From Spirochaetaceae bacterium (GTDB lineage: Bacteria; Spirochaetota; Spirochaetia; Treponematales; Treponemataceae): 56,158 bases of DNA. The translations under genes and the position numbers were made by a program. Shown one piece after another: positions 16,149-25,838 of the stretch. The notes beneath the pieces are model-generated. The model worked only from the letters and a program-made list of their open reading frames with translations. It did no database searches and had not been told where the DNA came from. The stretch covers positions 1 to 56,158 of the forward strand of contig JAGARR010000038.1 of NCBI GenBank assembly GCA_017622135.1, written 5' to 3'. Numbering within the stretch: position 1 is the first letter of the stretch; every line of letters begins with the position of its first letter.

Positions 16149-16355
16149 GTGAATCAAGATACCCACATTATCAATCTGGAAATGAAAATATCCTACTTGG
16201 AAGACTTTGTGCAGCAGCTGCAGCAAGTGGTACTGGAGCAGGGTGCTGCTCTGGAACGGGTAATGGCAGAGAACCGCCATATCAAGACAAAGCTTGCGGA
16301 CATGGCAGGTCAGTTGGAGGGAGACATCCCCAACCGCCGTCCGCCCCACTATTGA
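16149..16355 (+). CDS. slyX: SlyX-family protein, copy 1
   Basis: 68 aa with a GTG start. It is one coiled coil (LEMKISYLEDFVQQLQQVV) with the family's invariant ending PNRRPPHY. The function of SlyX is not established. There is no Shine-Dalgarno; TATACT (16137-16142) ends 6 nt before the GTG. A better-spaced promoter, TTGTTG-17 nt-TATAAT (16094-16122), also exists and would give a leader of about 20 nt. A second copy at 41134 matches 52 of 59 residues from LEMKIS to the end and has the same TATACT-6 nt-start arrangement. Confidence 0.88.
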   Translation: MNQDTHIINLEMKISYLEDFVQQLQQVVLEQGAALERVMAENRHIKTKLADMAGQLEGDIPNRRPPHY

Positions 16356-16424
16356 TTTTTCTGCATGGGATGGACTGGTTCTTTCGCTGGGCCATTTGAA
16401 GGATAAAATATCGGGAGAAAAGTT

Positions 16425-17219
16425 TTAGCTCTTTGTGTGGAGCTCCAGCCGTGGGTAGGCGATTTCAATGTTGGCCTCCTCAAAGGATCTCTTCACTGCG
16501 GTATACACTTGGTTCTTTACCACAAATAGGTCGCTGTTGTTGAGCCAAACAGCAATGACCAGATTGATTCCCGCCTCGTTGAATCCATCATAGTAGATGA
16601 TTGGCTCTGGCTCAGACAGGACGTTGGGGCATTTTACTGGAACTTCCTTTGCGATGGCCAAGGCGTATTCCAGGTCGGTGCGCCTGTTCAGGGGAATGGT
16701 GACGTTGATGCGGCGGGTGGGATAGAATGAGGTGTTCTGAAGGTTCGTGTTCAGAATCTTTTCGTTGGGAATGCGTACCATCTGGTTGTCAGGAGTCTTT
16801 ATCTTGACGGATAGCAGATCGATGGCATCAACCGTGCCAGAAATACCTTCCACCGTAATGAAGTCTCCAATTTTCAGTGCGTGCTCCGACACGATGAAGA
16901 AGCCGCTGATGATGTTGCTGAGAGAGGTTTGGGAGGCAAAGCTCACCGCCACTCCCACAATTCCCGCCGCACCTAAGAGTGCAGAAACATCGATGTTGAA
17001 TACTCCTAGGATATAAATCACTAGCAGGACATAGATGATGTAGCGGATGATTCTCACAACAGTGGGAATCACCTGGGGCTTTTCCTTCTTTGTCAGGATT
17101 TTTTTCGCAATCTTTTTGATGAGAAGATACAGCAGGAAAAATACCACCAGACCGATGGCGGCGGAGATGATGTCGGTAACCATCTCGGCGGTAAAGAAGG
17201 CTTTGATTGATTCTAGCAT
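16425..17219 (-). CDS. Small-conductance mechanosensitive channel (MscS family)
   Basis: 264 aa. Three transmembrane segments: about 15-36, 57-76 and a TM3 helix at about 80-110 that is rich in Gly and Ala (LLGAAGIVGVAVSFASQTSL). The beta domain follows (LKIGDFITVEGISGTVDAI), then the alpha/beta C-terminal cage. The channel releases solutes on hypo-osmotic shock. The ribosome binding site AGGAG is clear. It is 9 nt downstream of nth and may be co-transcribed with metK and nth. Confidence 0.93.
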   Translation of the reverse strand: MLESIKAFFTAEMVTDIISAAIGLVVFFLLYLLIKKIAKKILTKKEKPQVIPTVVRIIRYIIYVLLVIYILGVFNIDVSALLGAAGIVGVAVSFASQTSLSNIISGFFIVSEHALKIGDFITVEGISGTVDAIDLLSVKIKTPDNQMVRIPNEKILNTNLQNTSFYPTRRINVTIPLNRRTDLEYALAIAKEVPVKCPNVLSEPEPIIYYDGFNEAGINLVIAVWLNNSDLFVVKNQVYTAVKRSFEEANIEIAYPRLELHTKS

Positions 17220-17228
17220 GAGATGCTC

Positions 17229-17906
17229 CTAGATAGCGAGGTTGTTGTGCATGCAGAGGTCTGCAATGGGACAGCCTGCACAGTCAGGATTCCGGGCGGT
17301 ACAGATGTACCTACCATGAAGTATAAGCCAATGGTGTGCGTGTTGCATATATTCTGCTGGAATGACCCGAATCAAATCCTGCTCCACCGACTCCGGTGTG
17401 GTTCCGGCGGAAAGTCCTATGCGGGGGCTGATTCGTAGCAGGTGGGTGTCCACCGGCATGGTAGGCTCGCCGTACACGACATTCAGGATGACGTTGGCGG
17501 TCTTTCGGCCCACGCCAGGGAGTCTTTGCAGCTCCTCCCGTGTGCGGGGAATCCTTCCGCCATGCTCCGCCACCAGAATCCGGCTCAGCTCCATCACATG
17601 GCGGGCCTTGGAGCGGAACAGGCCGATGGACTTGATGTAGTCGATGAGGCCCGCCTCCCCCAGCTCCAGCATTTTTTCAGGAGTGTCCGCCACCAGATAC
17701 AGGGGGGCGGTGGCCTTGTTCACGCTCTTGTCGGTGGCCTGGGCGGAAAGCACCACGGATACCAGCAGGGTGTAGTCGTTGGGTGCCAGCAGCTCCGTGG
17801 CGGGGGCGGGGTTGGCCGCCCTGAACCGGTCAAAAATCTGGATGATTTGCTCCCGCCCCAGCAATTTTACGTCAGGATGCTGCTTCGGTCCCGTGCTGCC
17901 GGCCAT
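17229..17906 (-). CDS. nth: Endonuclease III, DNA glycosylase/AP lyase
   Basis: 225 aa. The helix-hairpin-helix is LPGVGRKTANVILNV, with the catalytic Lys in GVGRK and the catalytic Asp in PVDTHLLRI. The C-terminus has the 4Fe-4S loop with spacing Cys-6-Cys-2-Cys-5-Cys (CTARNPDCAGCPIADLC). It excises oxidised pyrimidines. Its ATG directly abuts the metK stop (17907), so translation is probably coupled; the only ribosome binding site is AAGAAGG inside metK. Confidence 0.95.
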   Translation of the reverse strand: MAGSTGPKQHPDVKLLGREQIIQIFDRFRAANPAPATELLAPNDYTLLVSVVLSAQATDKSVNKATAPLYLVADTPEKMLELGEAGLIDYIKSIGLFRSKARHVMELSRILVAEHGGRIPRTREELQRLPGVGRKTANVILNVVYGEPTMPVDTHLLRISPRIGLSAGTTPESVEQDLIRVIPAEYMQHAHHWLILHGRYICTARNPDCAGCPIADLCMHNNLAI

Positions 17907-19076
17907 TTATTTGATGGCCTTCTTCAGCTGCTCCACCTTGTCGGTCTTTTCCCAGCTGAATTCACTGCGGCCAAAGTGACCGTAGGCGGCGGTGGCCTGG
18001 TAGATGGGCTTCTTCAAATCCAGCGTCTTGATGATGCCGGCGGGGGTGCAGTCAAAGACCTCCTTCACTGCCTGGGCAATGGCAAAGTCCTCCACCTGGC
18101 CGGTGCCGAAGGTGTCCACCATAATGGAGACAGGGTAGGGCACGCCGATTGCATAGGCCAGCTGCACCTCGCAACGCTCAGCCAGTCCTGCGGCCACCAC
18201 GTGCTTGGCGATGTAGCGGGCCATGTAGGCGGCGGAACGGTCCACCTTGGAGGGGTCCTTTCCGGAGAAGGCACCACCACCGTGGCGGCCCATTCCACCG
18301 TAGGTGTCTACGATGATTTTCCGTCCGGTGAGGCCCGTGTCTCCAAAGGGGCCGCCAACCACAAAGCGTCCCGTGGGATTGACGTAGAACTTGGTGTCTC
18401 CATCGATGAGTCCTGTGGGCTCCAGCACCGGCTTGATGATCTGGTCAATCACCGTGTCCTTGATGGTAGCATGGCTCACATCGGGATTATGCTGGTGGGA
18501 AATGACCACCGTGTCGATGCGAACCGGCTTGTGTCCCTCGTACTCGATGGTCACCTGGCTCTTGGCATCGGGACGCAGCCAGTTGATGGCGCCAGACTTC
18601 CGTAAATCGGTGGCCTTCAGCAGCAGCTGGTGGGCATACATGATGGGGGCGGGCATCAGCTGTGGTGTCTCGGAGCAGGCGAAGCCGAACATCATGCCCT
18701 GGTCGCCGGCACCCTGCTGTCCCTTGAACTCCTCCAGACCGGTGCCGCTGACTCCCTGGTTGATGTCAGGGGACTGGGCGTGAATCATGTTCATCACGGC
18801 CATGGAGTCGCAGTCCAGGCCAAAGTCTGAGTCGGTGTATCCGATTTCCCGGGCGATGTTCCGGGCTGTCTGTTGCACGTCAACAAAGGTGTTGGTGGTG
18901 ATTTCGCCCCCAATCAGAACCAGGGCGGTGGAGGCGAAGGTCTCGCAGGCTACGTGGCTCTCAGGGTCGTGGCGCAGGCACTCGTCCAGCACTGCGTCTG
19001 AAATCTGGTCGCACAGCTTGTCGGGATGTCCCTCGCCGACAGACTCAGAGGTAAAAAGATAGCGGTTGTTCTTCAT
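17907..19076 (-). CDS. metK: S-adenosylmethionine synthetase
   Basis: 389 aa, normal length. Signatures: [20 protein letters not shown] at the N-terminus, [12 protein letters not shown] in the middle and [19 protein letters not shown] towards the end. It makes SAM from methionine and ATP. The ribosome binding site AGGAG is clear. I see no SAM riboswitch in the 107-nt spacer before it. With luxS at 26868 it supplies two steps of the activated methyl cycle, though they are not in one operon. Confidence 0.98.
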   Translation of the reverse strand: MKNNRYLFTSESVGEGHPDKLCDQISDAVLDECLRHDPESHVACETFASTALVLIGGEITTNTFVDVQQTARNIAREIGYTDSDFGLDCDSMAVMNMIHAQSPDINQGVSGTGLEEFKGQQGAGDQGMMFGFACSETPQLMPAPIMYAHQLLLKATDLRKSGAINWLRPDAKSQVTIEYEGHKPVRIDTVVISHQHNPDVSHATIKDTVIDQIIKPVLEPTGLIDGDTKFYVNPTGRFVVGGPFGDTGLTGRKIIVDTYGGMGRHGGGAFSGKDPSKVDRSAAYMARYIAKHVVAAGLAERCEVQLAYAIGVPYPVSIMVDTFGTGQVEDFAIAQAVKEVFDCTPAGIIKTLDLKKPIYQATAAYGHFGRSEFSWEKTDKVEQLKKAIK

Positions 19077-19195
19077 ATAGTGCTCCTGATAATGATTGCG
19101 GATTTGAATTAAACTTCTAAGTACTATACCATATATTTAAAATGTAGTATACTCTGTATGTAGGTTTAGCCTACGGATCATAGATGGAGGACTTC

Positions 19196-19504
19196 ATGGC
19201 TTTATATAAGAAATATCTGAAAAGTCAAAAGGAATGTAACGTTAAATTCGAGTTGTCCGCAGAGGCAGCCGACGGAGCAAAGGAAGTGTGGCTGGCAGGT
19301 GATTTCAACAGCTGGAGCAGTGTTGACACCCCCATGAAAAAGCAGAAGGATGGCAGTTTTACGGTCACCATCAAGCTGGAGACTGGCCGTGAGTACCAGT
19401 TCCGCTATCTGCTGGACGGTAAGCGTTGGGAAAACGATTGGGCCGCAGACAAGTACATGCCGGCACCATTTTCCAACACAGACAATAGTGTCGTTATCGT
19501 CTAA
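19196..19504 (+). CDS. CBM48/isoamylase-N-like carbohydrate-binding protein
   Basis: 102 aa from the ATG at 19196 (GGAGG at 19187-19191). The whole protein is one early-set E/CBM48 domain: VWLAGDFNSW, GSFTVTIKLETG and YQFRYLLDGKRWENDW. Such stand-alone domains bind glycogen or other alpha-glucans, or act as AMPK-beta-like regulators. There is no catalytic domain and no signal peptide. A strong terminator follows. Small GTAGG/CCTAC hairpins lie just upstream (about 19159-19174). Confidence 0.88.
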   Translation: MALYKKYLKSQKECNVKFELSAEAADGAKEVWLAGDFNSWSSVDTPMKKQKDGSFTVTIKLETGREYQFRYLLDGKRWENDWAADKYMPAPFSNTDNSVVIV

Positions 19505-19546
19505 TTCATTAGATTAAGCATTTCCCCTCGGTTGGGAATGGATAGG

Positions 19547-19579
19547 CCGGCGGCAGTTCCTGTTGCCGGTCATTTTTTT
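19547..19579 (+). terminator. Intrinsic terminator
   Basis: CCGGCGGCAG (19547-19556), loop TTC and CTGTTGCCGG (19560-19569) form a 10-bp stem with two G-T pairs, followed by T7 (19573-19579). It ends the CBM48 gene transcript; the mntP ribosome binding site starts right after it. Confidence 0.88.
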
Positions 19580-19587
19580 GGAGAGCT

Positions 19588-20157
19588 ATGAGTTTTATTG
19601 AGCTGCTACTGTTGGCAGTGGGGCTTGCCATGGATGCTTTTGCAGTTAGCGTTGCAAACGGAATGTGTTTGAAACGGTGCGGAATGCGGGAGGCGCTGGT
19701 CATTGGCCTTTGCTTCGGTTTCTTTCAGGCGGCTATGCCCGTGGTAGGTTTTTTGTGCGGCTCCCTGTTTTATCAACAGATACGGCTGGTGGCCCATTGG
19801 ATTGCCTTTGGTTTGCTGGCCTTTTTGGGGGTACGGATGATCCTGGAAGGAATAAAGACTCGCAGGGAGCGTCAGGGGGAAGGCTGTGCTGTGGAGGGGG
19901 AAAGCCTCACCTTTCAACTGCTGCTGATACAAGGTGTGGCCACCAGTATTGATGCCCTGGTGGTAGGAATCAGCCTTTCGGCAGTTCAGGCAAATATTGT
20001 TTCCGCCGCCTTGATTATCGGTGTGGTGACGGCAGCTCTCTGTTTTGTGGCTACCTTCATGGGACGACGGTTTGGAACAATTTTAAATGACAAGGCTGAG
20101 CTCCTCGGTGGAATAATTTTGGTGGCTATTGGAGTCAAGATTTTAATTGGTGGATAA
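19588..20157 (+). CDS. mntP: Manganese efflux pump MntP
   Basis: 189 aa, six transmembrane helices in two three-helix halves. The conserved acidic motifs are AMDAFAVSVANG in the first half and SIDALVVGISL in the second. It exports Mn(II). No Mn riboswitch is visible in the short leader. The NifX-like gene starts 3 nt after the stop, so the two are surely co-transcribed. Confidence 0.93.
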   Translation: MSFIELLLLAVGLAMDAFAVSVANGMCLKRCGMREALVIGLCFGFFQAAMPVVGFLCGSLFYQQIRLVAHWIAFGLLAFLGVRMILEGIKTRRERQGEGCAVEGESLTFQLLLIQGVATSIDALVVGISLSAVQANIVSAALIIGVVTAALCFVATFMGRRFGTILNDKAELLGGIILVAIGVKILIGG

Positions 20158-20160
20158 GGT

Positions 20161-20538
20161 ATGAAAAAGATTGCAATTGCCTGTGATAATGGCCAGATTT
20201 TCCCGCATTTTGGAAAGACCCCCAGCTTTTTGGTGGCAGAAGTGGAGGGAAAGTCCATTGTTTCAAAGGAGATGGTGCCAGTCAAAGGTGGACGTGTCTC
20301 TCATGACTCAGGTCACCAGTGTATGGGGCATCTGGTGATGGTGGAATTCCTCACCGGATTGCAGGTTGACGTGGTGGTATGCGGTGGAATGGGGCACGGT
20401 GCACGGGAAGCCCTGTTAGCTGCTGGTATGGAGGTGTTTGGCGGTCAGGAAGGCTCTGCCGAGGCTGCTCTCATGTTCTATGCCAATGGTGACCTGCGAG
20501 ATGCCAGTGGTGGCTGTTGTGGCCATCACCACCACTAA
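20161..20538 (+). CDS. NifX/NafY-like (dinitrogenase Fe-Mo cofactor) family protein
   Basis: 125 aa. The domain begins IAIACDNGQIFPHFGK and contains VVVCGGMGHGAREALLAAGM, typical of the NifX/NafY ribonuclease-H-like fold. The C-terminus CCGHHHH is a probable metal-binding tail. Stand-alone members occur widely in non-nitrogen-fixing anaerobes, so nitrogen fixation is not implied. Coupling to mntP suggests a metal-handling role (inference). It converges on galT with a 4-nt gap. Confidence 0.9.
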   Translation: MKKIAIACDNGQIFPHFGKTPSFLVAEVEGKSIVSKEMVPVKGGRVSHDSGHQCMGHLVMVEFLTGLQVDVVVCGGMGHGAREALLAAGMEVFGGQEGSAEAALMFYANGDLRDASGGCCGHHHH

Positions 20539-20542
20539 GCTG

Positions 20543-22081
20543 TCAGAGTGTCTGGATGAACCGCTTGAAATGAACATTGCCTTCCGCCGTATCCTTGAAC
20601 ACGCCGGCATGGGCCAAAACCTGTAGGAAAACATGGCCCACCTGTTGCTGGAGGATGTGGTGCACTGTATCCAGGTTGCACTGGTGGGCAAAGGTGGCGG
20701 CCCAGTCCAGGTGCTTGGAGATGGCTTCCTGCTGATCAGGGGGCAGCGTGGCGACAATGGTGCTCCACTCCGCCACATTCTTGTGGGACAGGATGAAGTC
20801 CGCCAGAAGTTCCAGCTCTGTCTTCAAGCGGGCCGGGAGGATGGCCAGTCCCATCACCTCGATGAGGCCGATGTTTTCCTTTTTTATGTGGTGCAGCTCA
20901 GCATGGGGATGGAACACTCCCATGGGATGCTCTTCCGTGGTGATGTTGTTCCGCAGGGCTAGATCCATTTCGTAGGCCCCCGCTCGGAATCGGGCTATGG
21001 GGGTGATGGTGTTGTGGGGTGTGGTTCCTGTGTGGGCAACAATTCCCGCCGTAGGGTCACTGTACTGCCGCCACTGGGTCAAGATGTGGCTGCAGGCCTC
21101 CACCAAAAGTGCTGGATCGGTGTGGCGGAGTCTAATGACAGACATGGGCCACTTGAGGATTCCTGCCTCCACCTGGGGAAATCTGCTCATCTGAAAGCTC
21201 GTCTCCACCGTGGCGCGAGCCATGGGGAAGGTGTAGTTGCCCCCTTGGAAATGCTCGTGGCTCAAAATGGAGCCTCCCACAATGGGCAAATCAGCGTTGG
21301 AGCCCACCATGTAGTGAGGAAACTGACGCACAAAGTCAAAGAGCTTGCCAAAGGCCGCCTTGTTTATTTCCATGGGAACATGGCTTTTGTTCAGCAGGAT
21401 ACAGTGCTCGTTGTAATACACGTAGGGGGAATACTGGAAGCCCCATTCCTGTCCCTCTATGATGACTGGAATGATGCGGTGGCTGCTGCGGGCAGGATGG
21501 TTCAGGCGGCCTGAATATCCCTCGTTCTCCACACACAGCTGGCACTTGGGATAACCACCTTGTGGCTGGAGCTTGGCGGCGGCGATTGCCTTGGGATCCT
21601 TTTCCGGCTTGGACAGATTGATGGTGATGTCCAGCTCGCCGTATTCAGTGGCTACCGTCCACTTCATGTCCCGCTGGATACGGTAGCGGCGGATGTAGTC
21701 GCTGTTCTGGGAGAATTCATAGAACCAGTCCGTGGCCGCCTGGGGGGATTTCTGGTACAGGTCCTTGAAGGTGGCGTTCACCTGGGAGGGTGGTGGCGTG
21801 AGGCAGCCCATGATGGCGGTGTCAAGGATGTCTCGATAGTCCACGGAATTTCCTTCCAGCAGTCCATGGTCGTAGGCCCAGTCCAGGAGGGCTGCCAGCA
21901 GAGGCTCCAGCTGATGGCCACGAGGGGTCTCCTGTCCGGTGTGGGCGGGAATGGCCGCATCGTCACCATCCAGCTTGAACAGGGCGAAAAGTCGATTTAC
22001 CGTATAAATCGTGTCTTCTGGTTGAACGAGACCGCAATCCAGCCCGTATTCTACCAACTGACGAATCAAGTCATAAATCAT
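20543..22081 (-). CDS. galT: UDP-glucose--hexose-1-phosphate uridylyltransferase, class II
   Basis: 512 aa, the size of class II GalT (found in Firmicutes and Treponema) rather than the class I enzyme of about 350 aa. Recognisable phrases are GGYPKCQLCVENEGY, SPYVYYNEHCI, GGSILSHEHFQGG (the His-rich active-site region) and MGVFHPHAELHHIKKENIG. It swaps UMP between UDP-glucose and galactose-1-phosphate in the Leloir pathway. It lies 30 nt downstream of galK. No galE or galM is in the window. Confidence 0.95.
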   Translation of the reverse strand: MIYDLIRQLVEYGLDCGLVQPEDTIYTVNRLFALFKLDGDDAAIPAHTGQETPRGHQLEPLLAALLDWAYDHGLLEGNSVDYRDILDTAIMGCLTPPPSQVNATFKDLYQKSPQAATDWFYEFSQNSDYIRRYRIQRDMKWTVATEYGELDITINLSKPEKDPKAIAAAKLQPQGGYPKCQLCVENEGYSGRLNHPARSSHRIIPVIIEGQEWGFQYSPYVYYNEHCILLNKSHVPMEINKAAFGKLFDFVRQFPHYMVGSNADLPIVGGSILSHEHFQGGNYTFPMARATVETSFQMSRFPQVEAGILKWPMSVIRLRHTDPALLVEACSHILTQWRQYSDPTAGIVAHTGTTPHNTITPIARFRAGAYEMDLALRNNITTEEHPMGVFHPHAELHHIKKENIGLIEVMGLAILPARLKTELELLADFILSHKNVAEWSTIVATLPPDQQEAISKHLDWAATFAHQCNLDTVHHILQQQVGHVFLQVLAHAGVFKDTAEGNVHFKRFIQTL

Positions 22082-22111
22082 ATTTCGCTCCTCCCAAATA
22101 CCGTGGTGATT

Positions 22112-23374
22112 TTAGTTTAGTGGCCCCGCTCCATTTCCCGTAGAACACTCAAAGAAGGTAGCCTCGTAGCCAATCTGCTCCAGATAGGCGGCTCCCACAG
22201 TCTCGATGAACTGGGGGATTGTCTCCTTGTGGACTAAAGCAATGGCGCATCCACCAAAACCAGCCCCCGTAACTCTGGCCCCCAGACAGCCCTCGGTTTT
22301 GTTAGCCTCCTGGTTCAGGGTGTCCAGCTCGATTCCGGTGGTCTCGTAGTCATCCTTCAGGGACTGGTGGGAGGCGTTCATCAGCTGTCCCAGCTGCTTT
22401 AGATCCCCGGATTTCAGTGCTTCGGCGGCCTGGTGAACCCGCTGGTTTTCCGTGATGCAGTGGCGCATCCGGCGGTATATAATCTCCGCAGCGGCAGTCT
22501 GGGGAGCGTTTGTTTTCAGGGCCTCCTGCAGGAGCGCCAAGTCATCCATTGTCATGGAGCAGGGATTTGCCACTGGCTTCTTTCCCTGGGCTGCAAGAGC
22601 TGTGTTTAGGATTTCCAGCCCCTCCTTGCACTCTGCCACCCGCTTGTTGTACTTGGAGTCTGCCAGCTGCCGCTTTTTGTTGCTGTTCATAACGATGAAC
22701 CGGTAGTCGCCCAGCTCCAGCGGAATGTACTGGTAGTTAAGTGTGGCGCAGTTCAGCAGGACGGCGGAATCCTTGCGGCCAGTGGCGATGATAAACTGGT
22801 CCATGATGCCGCACTGGACGTTCATAAAGCGATGCTCCGTCTCCTGGCCGATGAGGGCATTGTCCACGGGGCTGATGTTGCCACCGTAGAGCTGGCTCAT
22901 GGCGGCGATAAAGCAGCACTCCAGTGCAGAGGAGGAGGACACGCCGCCGCCGTCAGGGATGCAGCTGAAGAACAGTGCGTCAAAGCCAGTGGGAAAGGCC
23001 ACGCCCCGGTCCTTCATAATGGTGATAACCCCGTTCAGGTAGTTGCAGTAGTCGCTCTCCTTTTTGTAGGAGAAATTCTCGGTGATGTCAAAGGTGAAGC
23101 GGCCGGGGAAGCGGATGTCATCGTAGTTGATGGTGGCGTCGTCCCGGCGGCGGATGGCAAGGTAGATGTAGCGGTCTATGGCGGTGGGCAGCACCATGCC
23201 GCCGTTGTAGTCGATATGCTCCCCGATGATGTTGATGCGGGCGGGGGCCGCAAAGAATTGTATGGGCTGGCTGGCAGCTCCATACAGCTCCGTGAATCGT
23301 CTTTCCAGCTCCCTTTTCAGGGCGGAAACATCCTGGCTTGCAAGCTTTGTCAAATCATCATAATTCCGCAACAT
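22112..23374 (-). CDS. galK: Galactokinase
   Basis: 420 aa. GHMP kinase motifs in order: the galactose signature variant ARINIIGEHIDYNGG, the ATP-binding loop IPDGGGVSSSSALECCF and the C-terminal GARVTGAGFGGCAIAL. It phosphorylates galactose at C1. The ribosome binding site AAGGAGAG lies in the 37-nt gap after the MCP gene, where I see no terminator, so MCP-galK-galT is probably one transcript. Confidence 0.97.
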   Translation of the reverse strand: MLRNYDDLTKLASQDVSALKRELERRFTELYGAASQPIQFFAAPARINIIGEHIDYNGGMVLPTAIDRYIYLAIRRRDDATINYDDIRFPGRFTFDITENFSYKKESDYCNYLNGVITIMKDRGVAFPTGFDALFFSCIPDGGGVSSSSALECCFIAAMSQLYGGNISPVDNALIGQETEHRFMNVQCGIMDQFIIATGRKDSAVLLNCATLNYQYIPLELGDYRFIVMNSNKKRQLADSKYNKRVAECKEGLEILNTALAAQGKKPVANPCSMTMDDLALLQEALKTNAPQTAAAEIIYRRMRHCITENQRVHQAAEALKSGDLKQLGQLMNASHQSLKDDYETTGIELDTLNQEANKTEGCLGARVTGAGFGGCAIALVHKETIPQFIETVGAAYLEQIGYEATFFECSTGNGAGPLN

Positions 23375-23411
23375 CCTTGTCTCTCCTTTTTGGCAAGATT
23401 TTGTATATTGG

Positions 23412-25622
23412 TCACGACAGGGTTGGTGGCGTAAGGTTCACATGCTCCTTCCTTCTGTCCGCAGCCCTTCTTCTTTCTCCTTCAGCCGGAGTCTCTCCCT
23501 TTCTCTTCCGACGGTCCCCCACATTCTTCCGACGCTCAACATGGAACGAGCTGACCGCCTCAAGCAGGTCTGATACGGAGATCTTTGTGGAATTGGCTAC
23601 CACATTGATTGTCATGGAGGCATTCTGCATTTGAGTGGCAGCCTTCTTGCAGACACTGATTCCGGCATTCACATCTTCGTTCAGGCTTCTGAGCTTGTGG
23701 CAGAGCTGGGAGGTCTGACTGGTGCTGGCTGTAATCCCATTCACGTTGGTTGTGATGTTGTGGGTGCTGCTCTGAATGTCGTTCAATGCCTGGAGTACCT
23801 GCCCTGAAAGCATTTCCTGTTCGGCAGTGGACTGCTCCAGCTGGGTCACCACCTGGGAGATGTCGTTGATTCTCTGGATGGTTCCCGTAAATGACTTGTC
23901 TATGCTGACTGCAGACTCTGCAATGCCGTCGATTTTTTCTTGGATTGCCCTCAGATAGGTGCTGGATGAATTGGCCTGCTTGGCAGCGGTTTCCGCCAGC
24001 TTGCGGATTTCGTCTGCAACAACGGCAAAACCCTTTCCGGCAGCTCCAGCGTGGGCAGCCTCAATGGCGGCGTTCATGGCCAAAAGGTTTGTCTGTGCGG
24101 CTACAGAGGAGATGACATTGTTCATTTCCTGCAGAGAGGCGGATTCCTTGCGAACATTGACAATGTTCTGGGTTGCCAGGCTCACCGCATTCTTGTTGTC
24201 GGATGCCAGCTTTACCAGCTCCTCCACGTGTCCGGCCGCCTCGTTGATGTGCTTGTGTACAGAATCCATACTTTGAACAATCTCTTCGATGGAGGCGCTG
24301 GAGTAGGAGATAATTTGATTCTGGGAATCAATTTCCTTGCTCAGCTCCTGAGCCTCGCCTACAATTTCATTTACCGCATCGTCAACCTGCTGGACGGCAT
24401 TAGTCTGGTGGGAGGAGGTGCCGTCTATTTGGGATATGGCAGATACAGTGTCTCCTACGGAGGTCTTTATTGATTCCGACGCATGTGACAGGGACTTTGA
24501 CATTTCCGAGACAGAGTTTGCCGAGTTGAAAATCTTTCCCACCAGCATACGGATGTTTTGGGAGAATGTCTCAAATCCCTTGGACAGAGAATTTGCCTCG
24601 GCGATGAAATATTCGTCGAAATTGGCGGTGAAATCTCCCGTGGAGAATTTGTTGCAATGCTCCACCATGGTGGTGAAGGTTCTCTTGATGCGCAGGGCAA
24701 AGAAAACTGTTGAGGCTATGGCCAGGCCTAGCTGGGCTACCATGATTATGATGATGAGCTTCACCGTGTCCTTTACGGAGTCTGTGAAGTCCGTAAGCTT
24801 GCCAATTCCCACCAAAAACCAAGGTGTTCCTTCCACGGGTGAAATGGCAAGATACTGGTCATCGAGAATCAATGACTGTGTCTTGCCTTTCTGCAATGCA
24901 ACCTGCTGTTGACTTATGGCGGGGTAGTCGTTGAATATGGTGGACTTCATCAGTTTTCTGGAATCCTTGTGGGTTAGGTATAATCCCTTGGAATCCACAA
25001 GATAGCTGGAGCTGTTTTCTGAAATCCTGTAGTCACTTATCATTTTTACAAGGGTGTCCAGTATAATGTCTGCGGCGGCCACACCAAGGAGTGTGCCATC
25101 CTTGCTTACAGATGCCTTGGCTATGGTGACGCACAGGGAATTGGTCATGGCATCCACATAGGGTTCGGTCAGGACAACGGCATCTTGTGCCGCCACAGCA
25201 TTTTTGTACCAGTCACGGTCCGGGGGATTCCAGTCTGCGGGTGGCTGCCAGTTGCTGCTGTCCACATAGAATCCGCCAGGCTCGAATCTGGATATGGCTG
25301 TGGCGTAGTAAAGTGAGAAGCCTTCATGCAGGTCACTTGTCAGGCCAACGACTACATCCTCCAGTATATCAGGGTCATGTGTTGTGGAGCCCATATCCGC
25401 AAGACTTTTTACCTTCTCGTAGTACTGTGTCAGCAGAATGTTTACCTCTGCAGACAGCTTGCCTGTGGAGACCTCCGCCAGTTGGGTGGCACTCTGCTTC
25501 AAATTCTTTGTGGTGGTATATTCCCCCACCAGTGAAGACACTGATGTTACGATTATCAAGGGGATGATACACAATAAGACAATTTGCAAGGAAATAGGAA
25601 ACTTCACTTTTTTTTGCGACAT
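23412..25622 (-). CDS. Methyl-accepting chemotaxis protein with a dCache-type sensor
   Basis: 736 aa. TM1 is at about 9-30. A periplasmic dCache_1-like sensor spans about 35-275 ([20 protein letters not shown] is typical of the ligand-side strand). TM2 is at about 285-312, then a HAMP-like segment and the long signalling coiled coil. The hairpin tip sits around [20 protein letters not shown]. The C-terminus is unusually basic ([19 protein letters not shown]). There is no CheR-docking pentapeptide. Being upstream of galK-galT suggests that galactose or a galactoside could be the attractant (inference). Confidence 0.93.
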   Translation of the reverse strand: MSQKKVKFPISLQIVLLCIIPLIIVTSVSSLVGEYTTTKNLKQSATQLAEVSTGKLSAEVNILLTQYYEKVKSLADMGSTTHDPDILEDVVVGLTSDLHEGFSLYYATAISRFEPGGFYVDSSNWQPPADWNPPDRDWYKNAVAAQDAVVLTEPYVDAMTNSLCVTIAKASVSKDGTLLGVAAADIILDTLVKMISDYRISENSSSYLVDSKGLYLTHKDSRKLMKSTIFNDYPAISQQQVALQKGKTQSLILDDQYLAISPVEGTPWFLVGIGKLTDFTDSVKDTVKLIIIIMVAQLGLAIASTVFFALRIKRTFTTMVEHCNKFSTGDFTANFDEYFIAEANSLSKGFETFSQNIRMLVGKIFNSANSVSEMSKSLSHASESIKTSVGDTVSAISQIDGTSSHQTNAVQQVDDAVNEIVGEAQELSKEIDSQNQIISYSSASIEEIVQSMDSVHKHINEAAGHVEELVKLASDNKNAVSLATQNIVNVRKESASLQEMNNVISSVAAQTNLLAMNAAIEAAHAGAAGKGFAVVADEIRKLAETAAKQANSSSTYLRAIQEKIDGIAESAVSIDKSFTGTIQRINDISQVVTQLEQSTAEQEMLSGQVLQALNDIQSSTHNITTNVNGITASTSQTSQLCHKLRSLNEDVNAGISVCKKAATQMQNASMTINVVANSTKISVSDLLEAVSSFHVERRKNVGDRRKRKGETPAEGERRRAADRRKEHVNLTPPTLS

Positions 25623-25838
25623 TTAATTCTACTCTCCATATAAGTTTTGGAGATTCTATCATATTGTTCCAAAAAAAAATACCATAAAGTTGTAAAATTA
25701 CAGAAAAAAAAAGAAAATTATGTAGTTTATTGTTCCGCCTGACTTGGAATGACAATGACTTATTGTAACTTCCAGAGAAAATGATTTTTTCCTGCATATT
25801 GACCGACAAGTAAATTCCATAGAATGAAGGAGGATTCC

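Noticed and set aside
17442..18605. 387-residue plus-strand open frame
   Set aside because: It is antisense to nth and metK, is rich in Gly, His and Val as expected from a GC-rich opposite strand, and has no ribosome binding site.
19077..19195. SAM riboswitch before metK or Mn riboswitch before mntP
   Set aside because: The spacers are short and none of the conserved cores of SAM-I or yybP-ykoY type elements could be seen.
20161..20538. Evidence for nitrogen fixation from the NifX-like protein
   Set aside because: Stand-alone NifX/NafY domains are common in non-fixers and there are no nif structural genes in the window.
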